Source: JBGQBN01 sp041494805 (GTDB taxonomy: Bacteria; Acidobacteriota; Terriglobia; Terriglobales; Acidobacteriaceae). Taken from it: a stretch of DNA of 64,000 bases. Position 1 is the first letter of the stretch, and every line of letters starts with the position of its first letter. Positions 1 to 7,432 of this stretch are shown here, in pieces. Below the pieces are notes generated by a model. That model ran no database searches, was not told where the DNA came from, and was given only the letters and a program-made list of their open reading frames with translations. Where the stretch lies: positions 44,012 through 108,011 of the forward strand of contig JBGQBN010000009.1 of the NCBI GenBank assembly GCA_041494805.1, given 5' to 3'. Made by a program: the position numbers and the translations under genes.

Positions 1-84
1 ACCGCGCTGGGAATCTACACGCTATGGGTCTTGCTCGCCAACGACGCCGGGGTGGAGTATGAGCAGATGGCAAGGGCGGCGTAG
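1..84 (+). CDS. C-terminal end of a truncated gene, possible membrane protein
   Basis: An open frame runs from the window edge to a TAG at 82-84 and encodes 27 residues. It begins TALGIYTLWVLLANDAG and ends YEQMARAA. The hydrophobic start looks like the last membrane segment of a small integral membrane protein, followed by a short charged tail. The frame is open at the left edge and the gene is followed at once by an inverted-repeat cassette, which fits a true gene end. The family cannot be named from this fragment. Confidence 0.5.
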   Translation, partial: TALGIYTLWVLLANDAGVEYEQMARAA

Positions 85-88
85 GGCA

Positions 89-162
89 TTGTTGATTTTT
101 GATTGTTGATTATTGAAGAGCGAGGCTATCTCTCGCAGATCATCATTCAACAATCAAAAATT
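89..162. repeat. Inverted word-repeat cassette, TTGATTGTTGAT type
   Basis: The left arm (about 89-115) is made of TTGTTGATT/TTGATTGTTGAT words. The right arm (146-162) is its reverse complement, with 15 bp perfect between 95-109 and 147-161. It lies between two convergent stop codons (84 and 164), so it could act as a bidirectional terminator. The same word occurs in the cassette at 39,954-40,056. Confidence 0.7.
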
Positions 163-163
163 G

Positions 164-1480
164 CTATTTTTTCAGCCCATACAGCTTGATCGCGTTCTCC
201 CTAAGCACCATCCTTGCCAGTTCCAATGCCCGCTCTTGCGTGATCTCGCCATCGCCCACCATGCCGGTTAAAGCCAGGGCCAGGGCCTCGCGGCCGGTGG
301 TCGAAGTCATGTAGCCGATCTCTTCCCAATCGATCTCCGGCGTCCCCGGGAACAAGTCGGTGCCAAATAAGATTTTCTCCGGATACCATTCCAGCCAATC
401 CCGCAGAACGGCGCTCAAGGCGCGCGGCGAAAGCATCCAGTCCTGTTCGGAGAAGTCCGCGTACACGTTGGGCTTGCTGAAGAGGAAGGCAGTCACCTTC
501 GTGTAAGGTCCAGCACCGCCGTGGACCAGGACAAAGTTCGTCTTGCGCAGCGAAGCATCATTGAGAACAGAATCGAGCAGACTTGGATTGGAACCCGCAA
601 GATCAAAATATCCGCCACAACCCGCGCCAGTATGAATGTGGACCGCCAGTCCCAACCGGCCAGCCTCGCGCGCGATCACGCGGAACAGGAAATCCTGAAC
701 CTTGATGTAGTCAGCCTTGCTCGGGGCGCCTTCGGTCACATAACGGACATAGATGCGGCGAGCCTCGTCCTCCTGCGGTTCGGCGAAATTCAGCGAGCGC
801 AGGTAGGCGGCCTCGAATTTGACCGCAACCGCACCGCCCTGCTGCTGGCGCTCCAGGGTGGGTGTGACGGCCTTGGCGACATATTCATCGAGCGTCGGCG
901 GAAGCGTGGCAACCCCGGACTCGCCCCTGTAGCGCTTCTGCAGCATAGCCTCGCGCTGATAGAAAAACTTGCGATCGGGAGTGTCAACCATGCCCTGGCC
1001 GTTCAGCGGCAGCATCAGCGCATCATCGAACGGCACCCAAAGAAATCGCTGCGGATTCAGGCCGCGGCCCATGGCCACGCGGTTGGCCAGCATGTATTCC
1101 GTGCCTAGTTGATCGAGCACCCATGTCGGAAAGTTGTTGCCTTGATCGCGAGCGACGCGCTGCTTGGTGTCGAGCAGTTCACGAATGTGGGCGGGCTCTT
1201 TGTCGTTGTACTTGTAACCGTAGAGCTTCTGCCAGGCTTGGAGGAACAAGGGATTGTCCGCCCGCGCCATCGCGGGATCGTCATTCGGTTCCAGATATCC
1301 GCCACAAGGCAGCGCATCATATTCGTCGTCTTTTTCTCCCGGCCCGACCAGCTTGGGCACGTGAGTGTGATTGTCCACGGTTTTGATCTTGTTGATCTCG
1401 GCCATGAGATAGGGGTCGGGAGAAGTCTGGGCAGAAACCACGGCAGTAAGCAGCATTATGATCGGGAAAGTCCATTTCAT
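164..1480 (-). CDS. Secreted amidohydrolase (amidohydrolase 2 family)
   Basis: This 438-residue protein starts with a clear signal peptide (MKWTFPIIMLLTAVVSAQ), so the enzyme is probably exported. An HTH metal-binding motif lies just after it (VDNHTHVP). Later come VHIHTGAG, VLVHGGAGPY and GTDLFPG, which match the second metal-binding histidines and the catalytic Asp strand of the amidohydrolase-2 (PF04909) TIM barrel. Such enzymes hydrolyse or decarboxylate cyclic and aromatic substrates; nothing here fixes the substrate. An AGGAG ribosome site lies upstream of the ATG. It is monocistronic, ending against the repeat cassette at 89-162. Confidence 0.8.
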   Translation of the reverse strand: MKWTFPIIMLLTAVVSAQTSPDPYLMAEINKIKTVDNHTHVPKLVGPGEKDDEYDALPCGGYLEPNDDPAMARADNPLFLQAWQKLYGYKYNDKEPAHIRELLDTKQRVARDQGNNFPTWVLDQLGTEYMLANRVAMGRGLNPQRFLWVPFDDALMLPLNGQGMVDTPDRKFFYQREAMLQKRYRGESGVATLPPTLDEYVAKAVTPTLERQQQGGAVAVKFEAAYLRSLNFAEPQEDEARRIYVRYVTEGAPSKADYIKVQDFLFRVIAREAGRLGLAVHIHTGAGCGGYFDLAGSNPSLLDSVLNDASLRKTNFVLVHGGAGPYTKVTAFLFSKPNVYADFSEQDWMLSPRALSAVLRDWLEWYPEKILFGTDLFPGTPEIDWEEIGYMTSTTGREALALALTGMVGDGEITQERALELARMVLRENAIKLYGLKK

Positions 1481-1865
1481 CGCTTTGAGCTCCTATCCGG
1501 CACAAGACTATCCGGGCGTTGGTGCAACCTGAAAAACCGGAAACCGCCAACTGAGAACTGCCTTTCCTGTGCGAAGCTGTGGAAATTACGGCTGGCGAGT
1601 GTAGCAGATTTTCATCATGCGGACCCAAGCGTAAAAAAATGTCGTTGCGGCGCGGCGTAAACAGGCCACTTCGCTGCATTCTTCCTCTGCGGTACTCTGC
1701 GAAAATCAGCGGCCGATAATTTTCAAATTGCACCAAACTTATGGAATTGACCGCGTCGCACTCTGCGAGTAAATTCACGTCACCCTCGAGAAAAATTCAG
1801 TCAGCCAATACCGCGAGCTGGGCGTCCAACTCAAATCTAAAAAACGTCCCCTCCCCCAAGGGTGG
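1481..1865. other. Divergent intergenic region, 385 bp
   Basis: This stretch separates the amidohydrolase (minus) from the small plus-strand gene at 1,866 and should hold both promoters. A short run of GAAAACCGGAAACC/AACTGAGAACTG words near 1,530-1,560 resembles one arm of the word repeats seen elsewhere. Two A-rich tracts occur, near 1,631 and 1,791. No ORF or RNA gene is supported here; a longer minus-strand frame across 1,317-1,778 overlaps the amidohydrolase and looks spurious. Confidence 0.4.
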
Positions 1866-2237
1866 ATGCAAGTGAGGAAAGTGGAAACTGAATGGAAGAT
1901 TTATCGCACACGGTTTCTGATCAGGGCCAAACAACTTACCAAACCGCTGACCTTCGTGGACCCACTCGGACGGGAACATCGTGGCCGAAAGGGTGACTAC
2001 CTGGTCGAGTCTTCCGACGGCACCTGCCGCATCGCCCCCCGGGAAATCTTCGAGGATGTCTATGTTCCCATGGGGCTCACCGCCGAGAACTGGTCCGCGT
2101 TGCCATCACATCCGTTGCCGGTGTCGCCGCTGAAACGCCGGGCTACGGTCCGAGCCACGATCCTGGCCGCAAGCGAACGAAAAGCCGCTGTGGAAAACGG
2201 ACCGTTTAACCGGGCATCCCAACCGTTAAGAGCTTGA
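1866..2237 (+). CDS. Small conserved protein, PGDYG-like domain
   Basis: This encodes 123 residues. The first 60 residues look like a real domain: after the motif KIYRTRFLIRAKQL comes FVDPLGREHRGRKGDYLVES, and then CRIAPREIFEDVYVPM. This resembles PGDYG-type proteins, where a G-D-Y turn sits in a small beta barrel. The C-terminal 50 residues are low-complexity and basic and may not be structured. No signal peptide is present. The start is uncertain because the ribosome site is weak. Its function is unknown. The gene ends just before the promoter of the ribonucleotide-reductase unit. Confidence 0.55.
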   Translation: MQVRKVETEWKIYRTRFLIRAKQLTKPLTFVDPLGREHRGRKGDYLVESSDGTCRIAPREIFEDVYVPMGLTAENWSALPSHPLPVSPLKRRATVRATILAASERKAAVENGPFNRASQPLRA

Positions 2238-2241
2238 GATA

Positions 2242-2290
2242 CAATATATAGGGCTACCCTCTTGACAGCCCCAACATACGGGCGTACTGT
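2242..2290 (+). promoter_or_regulatory. Promoter with tandem NrdR-box-like sites upstream of the nrdJ unit
   Basis: TTGACA at 2,262-2,267 is followed after exactly 17 bp by TACTGT at 2,285-2,290, a good sigma-70 arrangement. CAATATATAG at 2,242-2,251 matches the core of the known NrdR box. A weaker copy, CAACATACGG at 2,272-2,281, lies exactly 30 bp on, about three helical turns, as in paired NrdR sites. The second copy falls in the spacer between the two promoter hexamers, where a bound repressor would block RNA polymerase. The nearest metabolic gene downstream is a ribonucleotide reductase, which is what NrdR controls. Confidence 0.6.
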
Positions 2291-2614
2291 TTGCATCCCA
2301 TGGAGCTGTAAACGCATCCGGAAACGGAAGCGGTGCAAGGGTAAGGGTAAGGAACAGGGGCGGACGCCGCGGTCGAGGTGACCCCGCGCCGCCCCGCCAA
2401 AGAGACAAGGTTGGCAGATGGTGGGATTCGCGGCACAACAGGTTCCGTAAGCCGAGAGCCCAGAGCCTGCTTTTAGGTGCGGTGGCCGTTCCCCGGTTCC
2501 AGTTCGCTGGACATCCCTTCGGGGAACGACAAAGTGGGACAAGAAGATGTGGAAAACGCCTCGTGAGGAAGGCAGGAAGTCCCTTTCTTTCAAGGCGATA
2601 GCTGAGGAGCCCCC
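2291..2614 (+). ncRNA. Long structured 5' leader, unidentified RNA element
   Basis: About 320 nt separate the promoter from the first start codon. Several strong hairpins are visible. At 2,313-2,332, CGC-A-TCCG closes a GAAA loop and returns as CGGA-A-GCG. At 2,357-2,395, GGGGCGG pairs with CCGCCCC around an inner stem. At 2,488-2,527, GTTCCCCG pairs with CGGGGAAC, enclosing TCCAG-TTCG-CTGGA with a UUCG loop. Two stable tetraloops and nested stems suggest a folded RNA, perhaps a cis-regulator of the RNR unit or an independent small RNA. The conserved cobalamin-riboswitch and RNase P core words were looked for and not found. Confidence 0.4.
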
Positions 2615-3160
2615 ATGGAAGGTCTAGCCCGCCTGGTTAGCGAATCGCTGGCGCGTCACGGTTTTGAGACCACCCTGAACCCCAGCCGCCTGCAATGGTC
2701 GAAGTGGTTCCGCTGCGAAGACAGCTTCAGCCTGCTGCTGGTACCGAGCCAGCCCGGATTGTTCGCCTTGGCCGAAGAGGTGATCGCTCCCGGTGAGGTG
2801 GCGGCGCTTTGCGGGGCGTCTGAGCCCCGCAGCCGCCATCCCGAGCGGAGCGAGGGATCTCTGGGTATCGGCGGCAAACGCATGCTCGCCCTGTTCCAGA
2901 TCTCGGAAGCCGAGGACGTGGGCATGGCCTTGAGCCGTCTGTTTTTACCCGGGAAACCCGAGCGCGAACGTCTTACCACCGGTCGCTGCTTTGCCCGCTA
3001 CACCGTGGTTGAGGATGCCGCCCAGCGCCGCGCCGCCCACTCTGCCATGCAGCAGTGGCTGACTGCGTCGGCGGAAGTGGCTTCCGCAACCAACGCTGCC
3101 GAAATGGAACGCGGAGACTCATCACCCCCAGCTCCAACCCCCCTGCCTTCCGGCTTTTGA
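2615..3160 (+). CDS. Unknown protein upstream of nrdJ, with an inserted repeat
   Basis: This 181-residue protein has no family I recognise. It has no signal peptide or membrane segment. The first 75 residues (EGLARLVSESLARHGFE, then a WSKWFRCEDSFSLLLVP block) and residues about 90-150 look like one folded domain. They are interrupted by SRHPERSEGSL, the translation of a dispersed acidobacterial palindrome at 2,836-2,862. The C-terminus is a low-complexity proline and serine tail. A GAGGAG ribosome site precedes the ATG. It shares a promoter with nrdJ, which starts 92 bp downstream, so a role linked to ribonucleotide reduction is possible but unproven. Confidence 0.6.
   Translation: MEGLARLVSESLARHGFETTLNPSRLQWSKWFRCEDSFSLLLVPSQPGLFALAEEVIAPGEVAALCGASEPRSRHPERSEGSLGIGGKRMLALFQISEAEDVGMALSRLFLPGKPERERLTTGRCFARYTVVEDAAQRRAAHSAMQQWLTASAEVASATNAAEMERGDSSPPAPTPLPSGF
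2836..2862. repeat. HPERSEG-type dispersed palindrome inside a coding sequence
   Basis: The sequence CATCCCGAGCGGAGCGAGGG, a palindrome-containing repeat usually found between genes in acidobacterial and related genomes, lies in frame inside the 181-aa gene. It translates as HPERSEGS. The flanking protein sequence reads naturally on both sides, so this looks like an in-frame insertion. Confidence 0.6.
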
Positions 3161-3170
3161 GGGATACTGA

Positions 3171-3207
3171 GAAACTGGGAACCGGGAACTGGGAACCGGG
3201 AACTGAA
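3171..3207. repeat. Tandem word repeat, GGGAACTGGGAACC type
   Basis: Four imperfect GGGAACC/GGGAACT words lie head to tail between the 181-aa gene and nrdJ. Only one arm is present. It belongs to the same general class as the inverted word cassettes elsewhere in the window. Confidence 0.55.
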
Positions 3208-3252
3208 GATAAGACCAACAAGCGGATCGCAGAACCCGCGGGAGAGAGAGCG

Positions 3253-6200
3253 ATGTCGGAAGTAAAAGAAAAAGGTGCCCCCACCGCCGCCGAGACCGCT
3301 GTTGCTGCGGGCCCGACCACCAGCAAGAAGGCCACTGGTCTGAGTTTTCGCCGTCTCTTTACCAAGCCCGGCGTCTCACCCTATGACGAAGTCGAATGGG
3401 AACGCCGCCTCGCTCAGATCACCGATGCCCAGGGTAACGTGATCTTCGAGCAGAAGGATGTCGAGGTCCCCAAAGACTGGTCCATGACCGCCACTAACAT
3501 CGTGGCCAGCAAGTACCTGCATGGCACGATTGGGACACCGGAGCGCGAAAGTGGCGTGCGCGCGTTAGTGACCCGCGTGGCGGAGACCATCCGCGACTGG
3601 GGTTTGGCGCAGGGCTATTTCAAGACGCCGGAAGACGGTGCCGCCTTCCACGACGAACTGGCCCACATCCTCATCCGCCAGTACGCCGCGTTCAATTCCC
3701 CGGTCTGGTTCAACGTCGGCTGCGACCGCATCGAGCCCAACTCCGACGCCCAGAACTGGCACTGGAACCCGGTGGCCGGCCGCGTCGAATTCGGCGTCAC
3801 CGGCTATAACAAGCCGCAGTGCTCGGCCTGCTTCATCAATTCGGTGAAAGACTCGCTGGATTCCATCCTCACCCTGGCCAAGACCGAAGGCATGCTCTTC
3901 AAGTGGGGATCGGGCACCGGCACAAATCTGTCTTCGCTACGTTCTTCGACCGAAGGCCTGAGCGGCGGTGGCACTGCCAGCGGCCCGCTCAGCTTCATGA
4001 AAGGCTTTGACGCCTTCGCTGGCGTCATCAAGTCGGGCGGCAAAACCCGTCGCGCCGCCAAGATGGTCATTCTCAACATTGACCACCCCGATATCGTTGA
4101 CTTCATCGAGTGCAAGTCCAAAGAAGAAGCCAAAGCCCACGCTCTGATCGCGTCCGGATACGACGGCTCCTCCCCCGACTCCGAAGCCTACTCGTCCATC
4201 TTCTTCCAGAACGCCAACAACTCCGTCCGCGTCACGGACGACTTCATGTACGCCGTCCTGCGTGACACCGATTTCTCCACCCGCGCCGTCCGCGACGGCC
4301 GGCCCATGCACACCTTCAAAGCCAAAGACCTGCTCTACAAGATCTCCGACGCCACATGGCGCTGCGGCGACCCCGGCATGCAGTACGACACCACGGTCAA
4401 CCGCTGGCACACCTCGAAAAATACGTCCCGCATCAAAGCCAGCAACCCCTGCAGCGAGTACATGTTCCTCGACGATTCAGCCTGCAACCTGGCCAGCTTG
4501 AATCTTCTGAAGTTCGCCCCTAACGGCACCTTCGACGTGGATGCCTACCGCCATGCCGTCGATGTGCTTATCACCGCCCAGGAAATCATCGTAGACAACG
4601 CCGGCTATCCCACCGAGATGATCGGCCGCAACTCGCACGACTACCGTCCGCTAGGCCTCGGCTACGCCAACTTAGGCGCGTTACTGATGGCCGCAGGCCT
4701 ACCCTACGACTCCGACGCCGGCCGCGACTACGCCGCCTGCGTGACGGCAATCATGTGCGGCGAATCCTATCTTCAGTCCTCAAAGATCGCCGAACTCTGC
4801 CCGCCCCTGACCCCAGCAACCGAGCCCACAAAAAAGGGCCTGGCCGAAACCAACCTCGGCTCCAACGTCATGCCCGGAGGGGCCTGCCCCGGCTGGTACA
4901 TCAACCGCGAACCATTCCTAGACGTAATCCGCATGCACCGCGCCTCAGTAAACAACATCAACAAAACCAACATCCCACCCGCTCTCTACGAAGCCAGCAA
5001 AGCCTGCTGGGACGAAGCCCTAGCCCACGGCGAAAAACACGGCTACCGCAACTCCCAAGTAACGGTCCTAGCCCCCACCGGCACGATTGGATTTTTTATG
5101 GATTGCGATACCACTGGCGTGGAGCCGGACTTGGCTTTGGTTAAGTACAAGAAGCTGGTGGGTGGGGGGATGATCAAGATCGTGAACAACACCGTTCCGA
5201 CTGCTTTGTTTAAGTTGGGGTATGACCACGATGAAGCGGACAAGATTGTCAGCTACATTGACGCTACCGGGACCATCGAGGGGGCGCCGGATATTAGGGA
5301 CGAGCATCTGGCGGTTTTTGATTGCTCGTTCAAGCCGGCTAAGGGGACTCGGTCGATCCACTACATGGGGCATTTGCGGATGATGGCGGCTACGCAGCCG
5401 TTTATTTCGGGAGCAATTTCTAAGACGGTCAACCTGCCGGAGAATGCTTCCGTGGAAGATATCATGGAGGCCTATCTCCAGGCTTGGAAGCTGGGGTTGA
5501 AGGCGGTGGCGGTTTATCGGGATGGGTGCAAGAAGTCGCAGCCGCTTTCGGCGGCTGGGTCGAAGACTGCTACTTCATCGAAGGATGACGCCGTCTCGCG
5601 GACAGGAGTGTCCGCGCCACACATTGAGGATGAAAATCTCGACGGGCCGCCTCGGGCTGTGCGGCATAAGCTGCAGGCCGAGCGGGCTTCGATTACCCAT
5701 AAATTTAATGTGGGGGGGCATGAGGGGTACATCACCGTGGGGCTCTATCCGGACCAGAGTCCGGGGGAACTGTTTATCACGATGGCGAAAGAAGGCTCGA
5801 CGGTCAGCGGGTTGATGGACAGCTTTGCCTGTGCTGCGTCGATTGCTCTGCAGCATGGTGTCCCGCTCAAACTGCTGTGTGAAAAGTTCGCGCACACACG
5901 GTTCGAGCCCAGCGGGTGGACCAACAATCCCGACATCGGGTTTGCCAAGTCGATCATGGATTACATCTTTCGCTGGCTGCAGTTGCGCTTTTTGACCGGG
6001 CAGCAGCAGATGCTGTTCGAGAATCTGAGACTGAAGCCGTCAGCGGTCAGCTCTCAGCCGTCAGAAAATGGAGACCTGAACGGGGCACCTCGTAATCCCA
6101 CGCTGCAGAGTGGCTCGGTTCATGCTGCCGATGCTCTGGCGGGAATCGTGGACCTGGGCGATGCGCCAACTTGCAGCTTCTGTGGCAGCATCATGACGCG

Positions 6201-6255
6201 GAATGGGAGTTGCTATCGGTGCATGAGTTGTGGGAGTACGAGCGGGTGCAGCTGA
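3253..6255 (+). CDS. nrdJ: Adenosylcobalamin-dependent (class II) ribonucleotide reductase
   Basis: This 1000-residue protein reduces ribonucleotides to deoxyribonucleotides in the cytoplasm using B12, without oxygen or a small subunit. The start is placed at ATG 3,253 after a GGGAGAGAGAG ribosome site; an upstream in-frame extension to 3,055 overlaps the previous gene and reads as junk. Diagnostic motifs occur in order: SPVWFNVG, CSACFINS, KWGSGTGTNLSSLRS, NPCSEYMFLDDSACNLASLN (active-site Cys/Glu loop), LAPTGTIGFFMDCD, and a C-terminal zinc ribbon (CSFCG...CYRCMSCG). Two stretches near the C-terminus are translated intergenic repeats: TGVSAP (about 5,595-5,625) and PSAVSSQPS (6,031-6,064). 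Codon third positions change abruptly from C/A to G/T near 5,090. Confidence 0.93.
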   Translation: MSEVKEKGAPTAAETAVAAGPTTSKKATGLSFRRLFTKPGVSPYDEVEWERRLAQITDAQGNVIFEQKDVEVPKDWSMTATNIVASKYLHGTIGTPERESGVRALVTRVAETIRDWGLAQGYFKTPEDGAAFHDELAHILIRQYAAFNSPVWFNVGCDRIEPNSDAQNWHWNPVAGRVEFGVTGYNKPQCSACFINSVKDSLDSILTLAKTEGMLFKWGSGTGTNLSSLRSSTEGLSGGGTASGPLSFMKGFDAFAGVIKSGGKTRRAAKMVILNIDHPDIVDFIECKSKEEAKAHALIASGYDGSSPDSEAYSSIFFQNANNSVRVTDDFMYAVLRDTDFSTRAVRDGRPMHTFKAKDLLYKISDATWRCGDPGMQYDTTVNRWHTSKNTSRIKASNPCSEYMFLDDSACNLASLNLLKFAPNGTFDVDAYRHAVDVLITAQEIIVDNAGYPTEMIGRNSHDYRPLGLGYANLGALLMAAGLPYDSDAGRDYAACVTAIMCGESYLQSSKIAELCPPLTPATEPTKKGLAETNLGSNVMPGGACPGWYINREPFLDVIRMHRASVNNINKTNIPPALYEASKACWDEALAHGEKHGYRNSQVTVLAPTGTIGFFMDCDTTGVEPDLALVKYKKLVGGGMIKIVNNTVPTALFKLGYDHDEADKIVSYIDATGTIEGAPDIRDEHLAVFDCSFKPAKGTRSIHYMGHLRMMAATQPFISGAISKTVNLPENASVEDIMEAYLQAWKLGLKAVAVYRDGCKKSQPLSAAGSKTATSSKDDAVSRTGVSAPHIEDENLDGPPRAVRHKLQAERASITHKFNVGGHEGYITVGLYPDQSPGELFITMAKEGSTVSGLMDSFACAASIALQHGVPLKLLCEKFAHTRFEPSGWTNNPDIGFAKSIMDYIFRWLQLRFLTGQQQMLFENLRLKPSAVSSQPSENGDLNGAPRNPTLQSGSVHAADALAGIVDLGDAPTCSFCGSIMTRNGSCYRCMSCGSTSGCS
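6031..6064. repeat. Word repeat inside nrdJ, GTCAGCGGTCAG type
   Basis: CCGTCAGCGGTCAGCTCTCA and following CCGTCAG words lie in frame within the variable linker before the C-terminal zinc ribbon of nrdJ. The same word class forms an inverted cassette at 61,013-61,111. Confidence 0.5.
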
Positions 6256-6351
6256 GTGCTGGTGTCAACTGAGTTGGCAGCAGCGTGAAGTAGAACGAAA
6301 GCGGCTGGACAAGTTCGAGTGACAGGAGTAAAAACGTTCTGAGCTCTGAGG

Positions 6352-6381
6352 GGGGTCACGGCACAGGCCGTGGCCCCTTTT
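6352..6381 (+). terminator. Rho-independent terminator after nrdJ
   Basis: GGGGTCACGGC pairs with GCCGTGGCCCC (one G-U wobble) across an ACAG loop to make an 11-bp stem, followed directly by TTTT. It lies about 100 bp after the nrdJ stop and before the accessory island, closing the RNR unit. Confidence 0.85.
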
Positions 6382-6421
6382 CGTTTCAGCGTAGCCGATG
6401 TCCCGTTTGGGGTAAAAGCCG

Positions 6422-7420
6422 TTGCCGAGTCGCGTGACCGAAGCCAAGCCAACTAGAATCGTTTACCTATTCGGTGCTGGGGCAACTCACGCTGAACTTC
6501 AGAATATTGACCCGGATCTGGCCGAGAAAAGCGGACTTCTTGTCAGTCATTTATCTAAGCGGGTTATTGCAAAAGCCACGAGGGACAAAGAATACGTGAA
6601 GGACGTGGCCACGGTTTCAGGAACCTCGGGATCGTTGAACATCGAGTTGCTCATAAGCTTGATCGAGAGCAGTAAGATTCCGCACTGGGAGTACAAAACC
6701 CAACGCCTGAAGGCTCTGGTGCGGGAAGACATTGAACGAATTCTTTCCACGTCCATAACTCGCCGCTTCCATTTGCACAAGGCGCTGTTTGAACTTCACA
6801 AGCAGCCAGCCACTCTGCGGGAAGAGAAGCTAGCGGGCCTGATTTCGCTGAACTACGACGGCGTGTTAGACAGTGCGTATAAACAATATCATGGGCCTCC
6901 GCGTTACTGCTTTTCGCTAGAGGAGCCCCTGCGAACGAACGATGTGCCTCTGCTCAAACTTCATGGTTCTTTCAATTGGAAGGACCGGAAGATTCGTGGA
7001 AGAAAGAGAACCGTTGAGATTATTCCGTTGGGGTCGACCAAGAACTACATCCATCCGCCCTATGGCTGCATTTGGAACCAAGCGCTTGAGACTCTAATAG
7101 GCTGCGACACGCTTCGTGTGATCGGTTGTTCGCTAAGCCAGAATGATATCCATCTGATCGATCTACTCTTCAAGGCACACTTGGAAAGGGGGACGGCGCT
7201 TGAGATTGAGATCATAGCCAGGGAGAAGGTCGGAGAAGGAATCCGTTCCAATTATGGATTCTTCCCCGCCCTTCGGACACTCACGCAGATTAAGGGTAAC
7301 CTCGTACCGGAAGCGGAGCCGGAAAATCCCTTCAAGACATGGCTCAAGTACAAGAGCCTGGCTCTGCTGGGAGCGAAGAAAGCAGGTCTCACCAAGCATG
7401 TGAGAAAGGTAGTAAAGTGA
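6422..7420 (+). CDS. SIR2-like NAD-processing protein (likely defence effector)
   Basis: This encodes 332 residues from a TTG start. Sirtuin-fold signatures are clear: YLFGAGATHAE (residues 15-25, the GAG NAD-binding loop), ISLNYDGVLD with the catalytic Asn near 144, LLKLHGSFNW with the catalytic His near 181, and RVIGCSLSQNDIHLIDLL in place of the IGYSLxDxD motif. This SIR2_2-type pattern is known from bacterial antiphage NADases rather than protein deacetylases; no zinc-binding cysteine quartet is visible. The next gene (DUF262) starts 12 bp downstream, so they form an operon. GC content and codon use are lower than in flanking housekeeping genes, suggesting transfer. Function as an abortive-infection NADase is inferred. 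Confidence 0.8.
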   Translation: MPSRVTEAKPTRIVYLFGAGATHAELQNIDPDLAEKSGLLVSHLSKRVIAKATRDKEYVKDVATVSGTSGSLNIELLISLIESSKIPHWEYKTQRLKALVREDIERILSTSITRRFHLHKALFELHKQPATLREEKLAGLISLNYDGVLDSAYKQYHGPPRYCFSLEEPLRTNDVPLLKLHGSFNWKDRKIRGRKRTVEIIPLGSTKNYIHPPYGCIWNQALETLIGCDTLRVIGCSLSQNDIHLIDLLFKAHLERGTALEIEIIAREKVGEGIRSNYGFFPALRTLTQIKGNLVPEAEPENPFKTWLKYKSLALLGAKKAGLTKHVRKVVK

Positions 7421-7432
7421 GCGGATAACTCT

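Noticed and set aside
521..1108. Plus-strand frame opposite the amidohydrolase
   Set aside because: Antisense shadow; the minus-strand gene has clear catalytic motifs and a ribosome site.
1317..1778. Minus-strand 153-aa frame covering the amidohydrolase upstream region
   Set aside because: Out of frame with the amidohydrolase and non-protein-like composition.
2291..2614. Cobalamin riboswitch, RNase P RNA, 6S RNA or tmRNA in the nrdJ leader
   Set aside because: The conserved core words of these RNAs were looked for and not found; left as an unidentified structured leader.
3055..3252. N-terminal extension of NrdJ from 3,055
   Set aside because: Overlaps the upstream gene and the GGGAACC word repeat and reads as low-complexity; ATG 3,253 has a better ribosome site.
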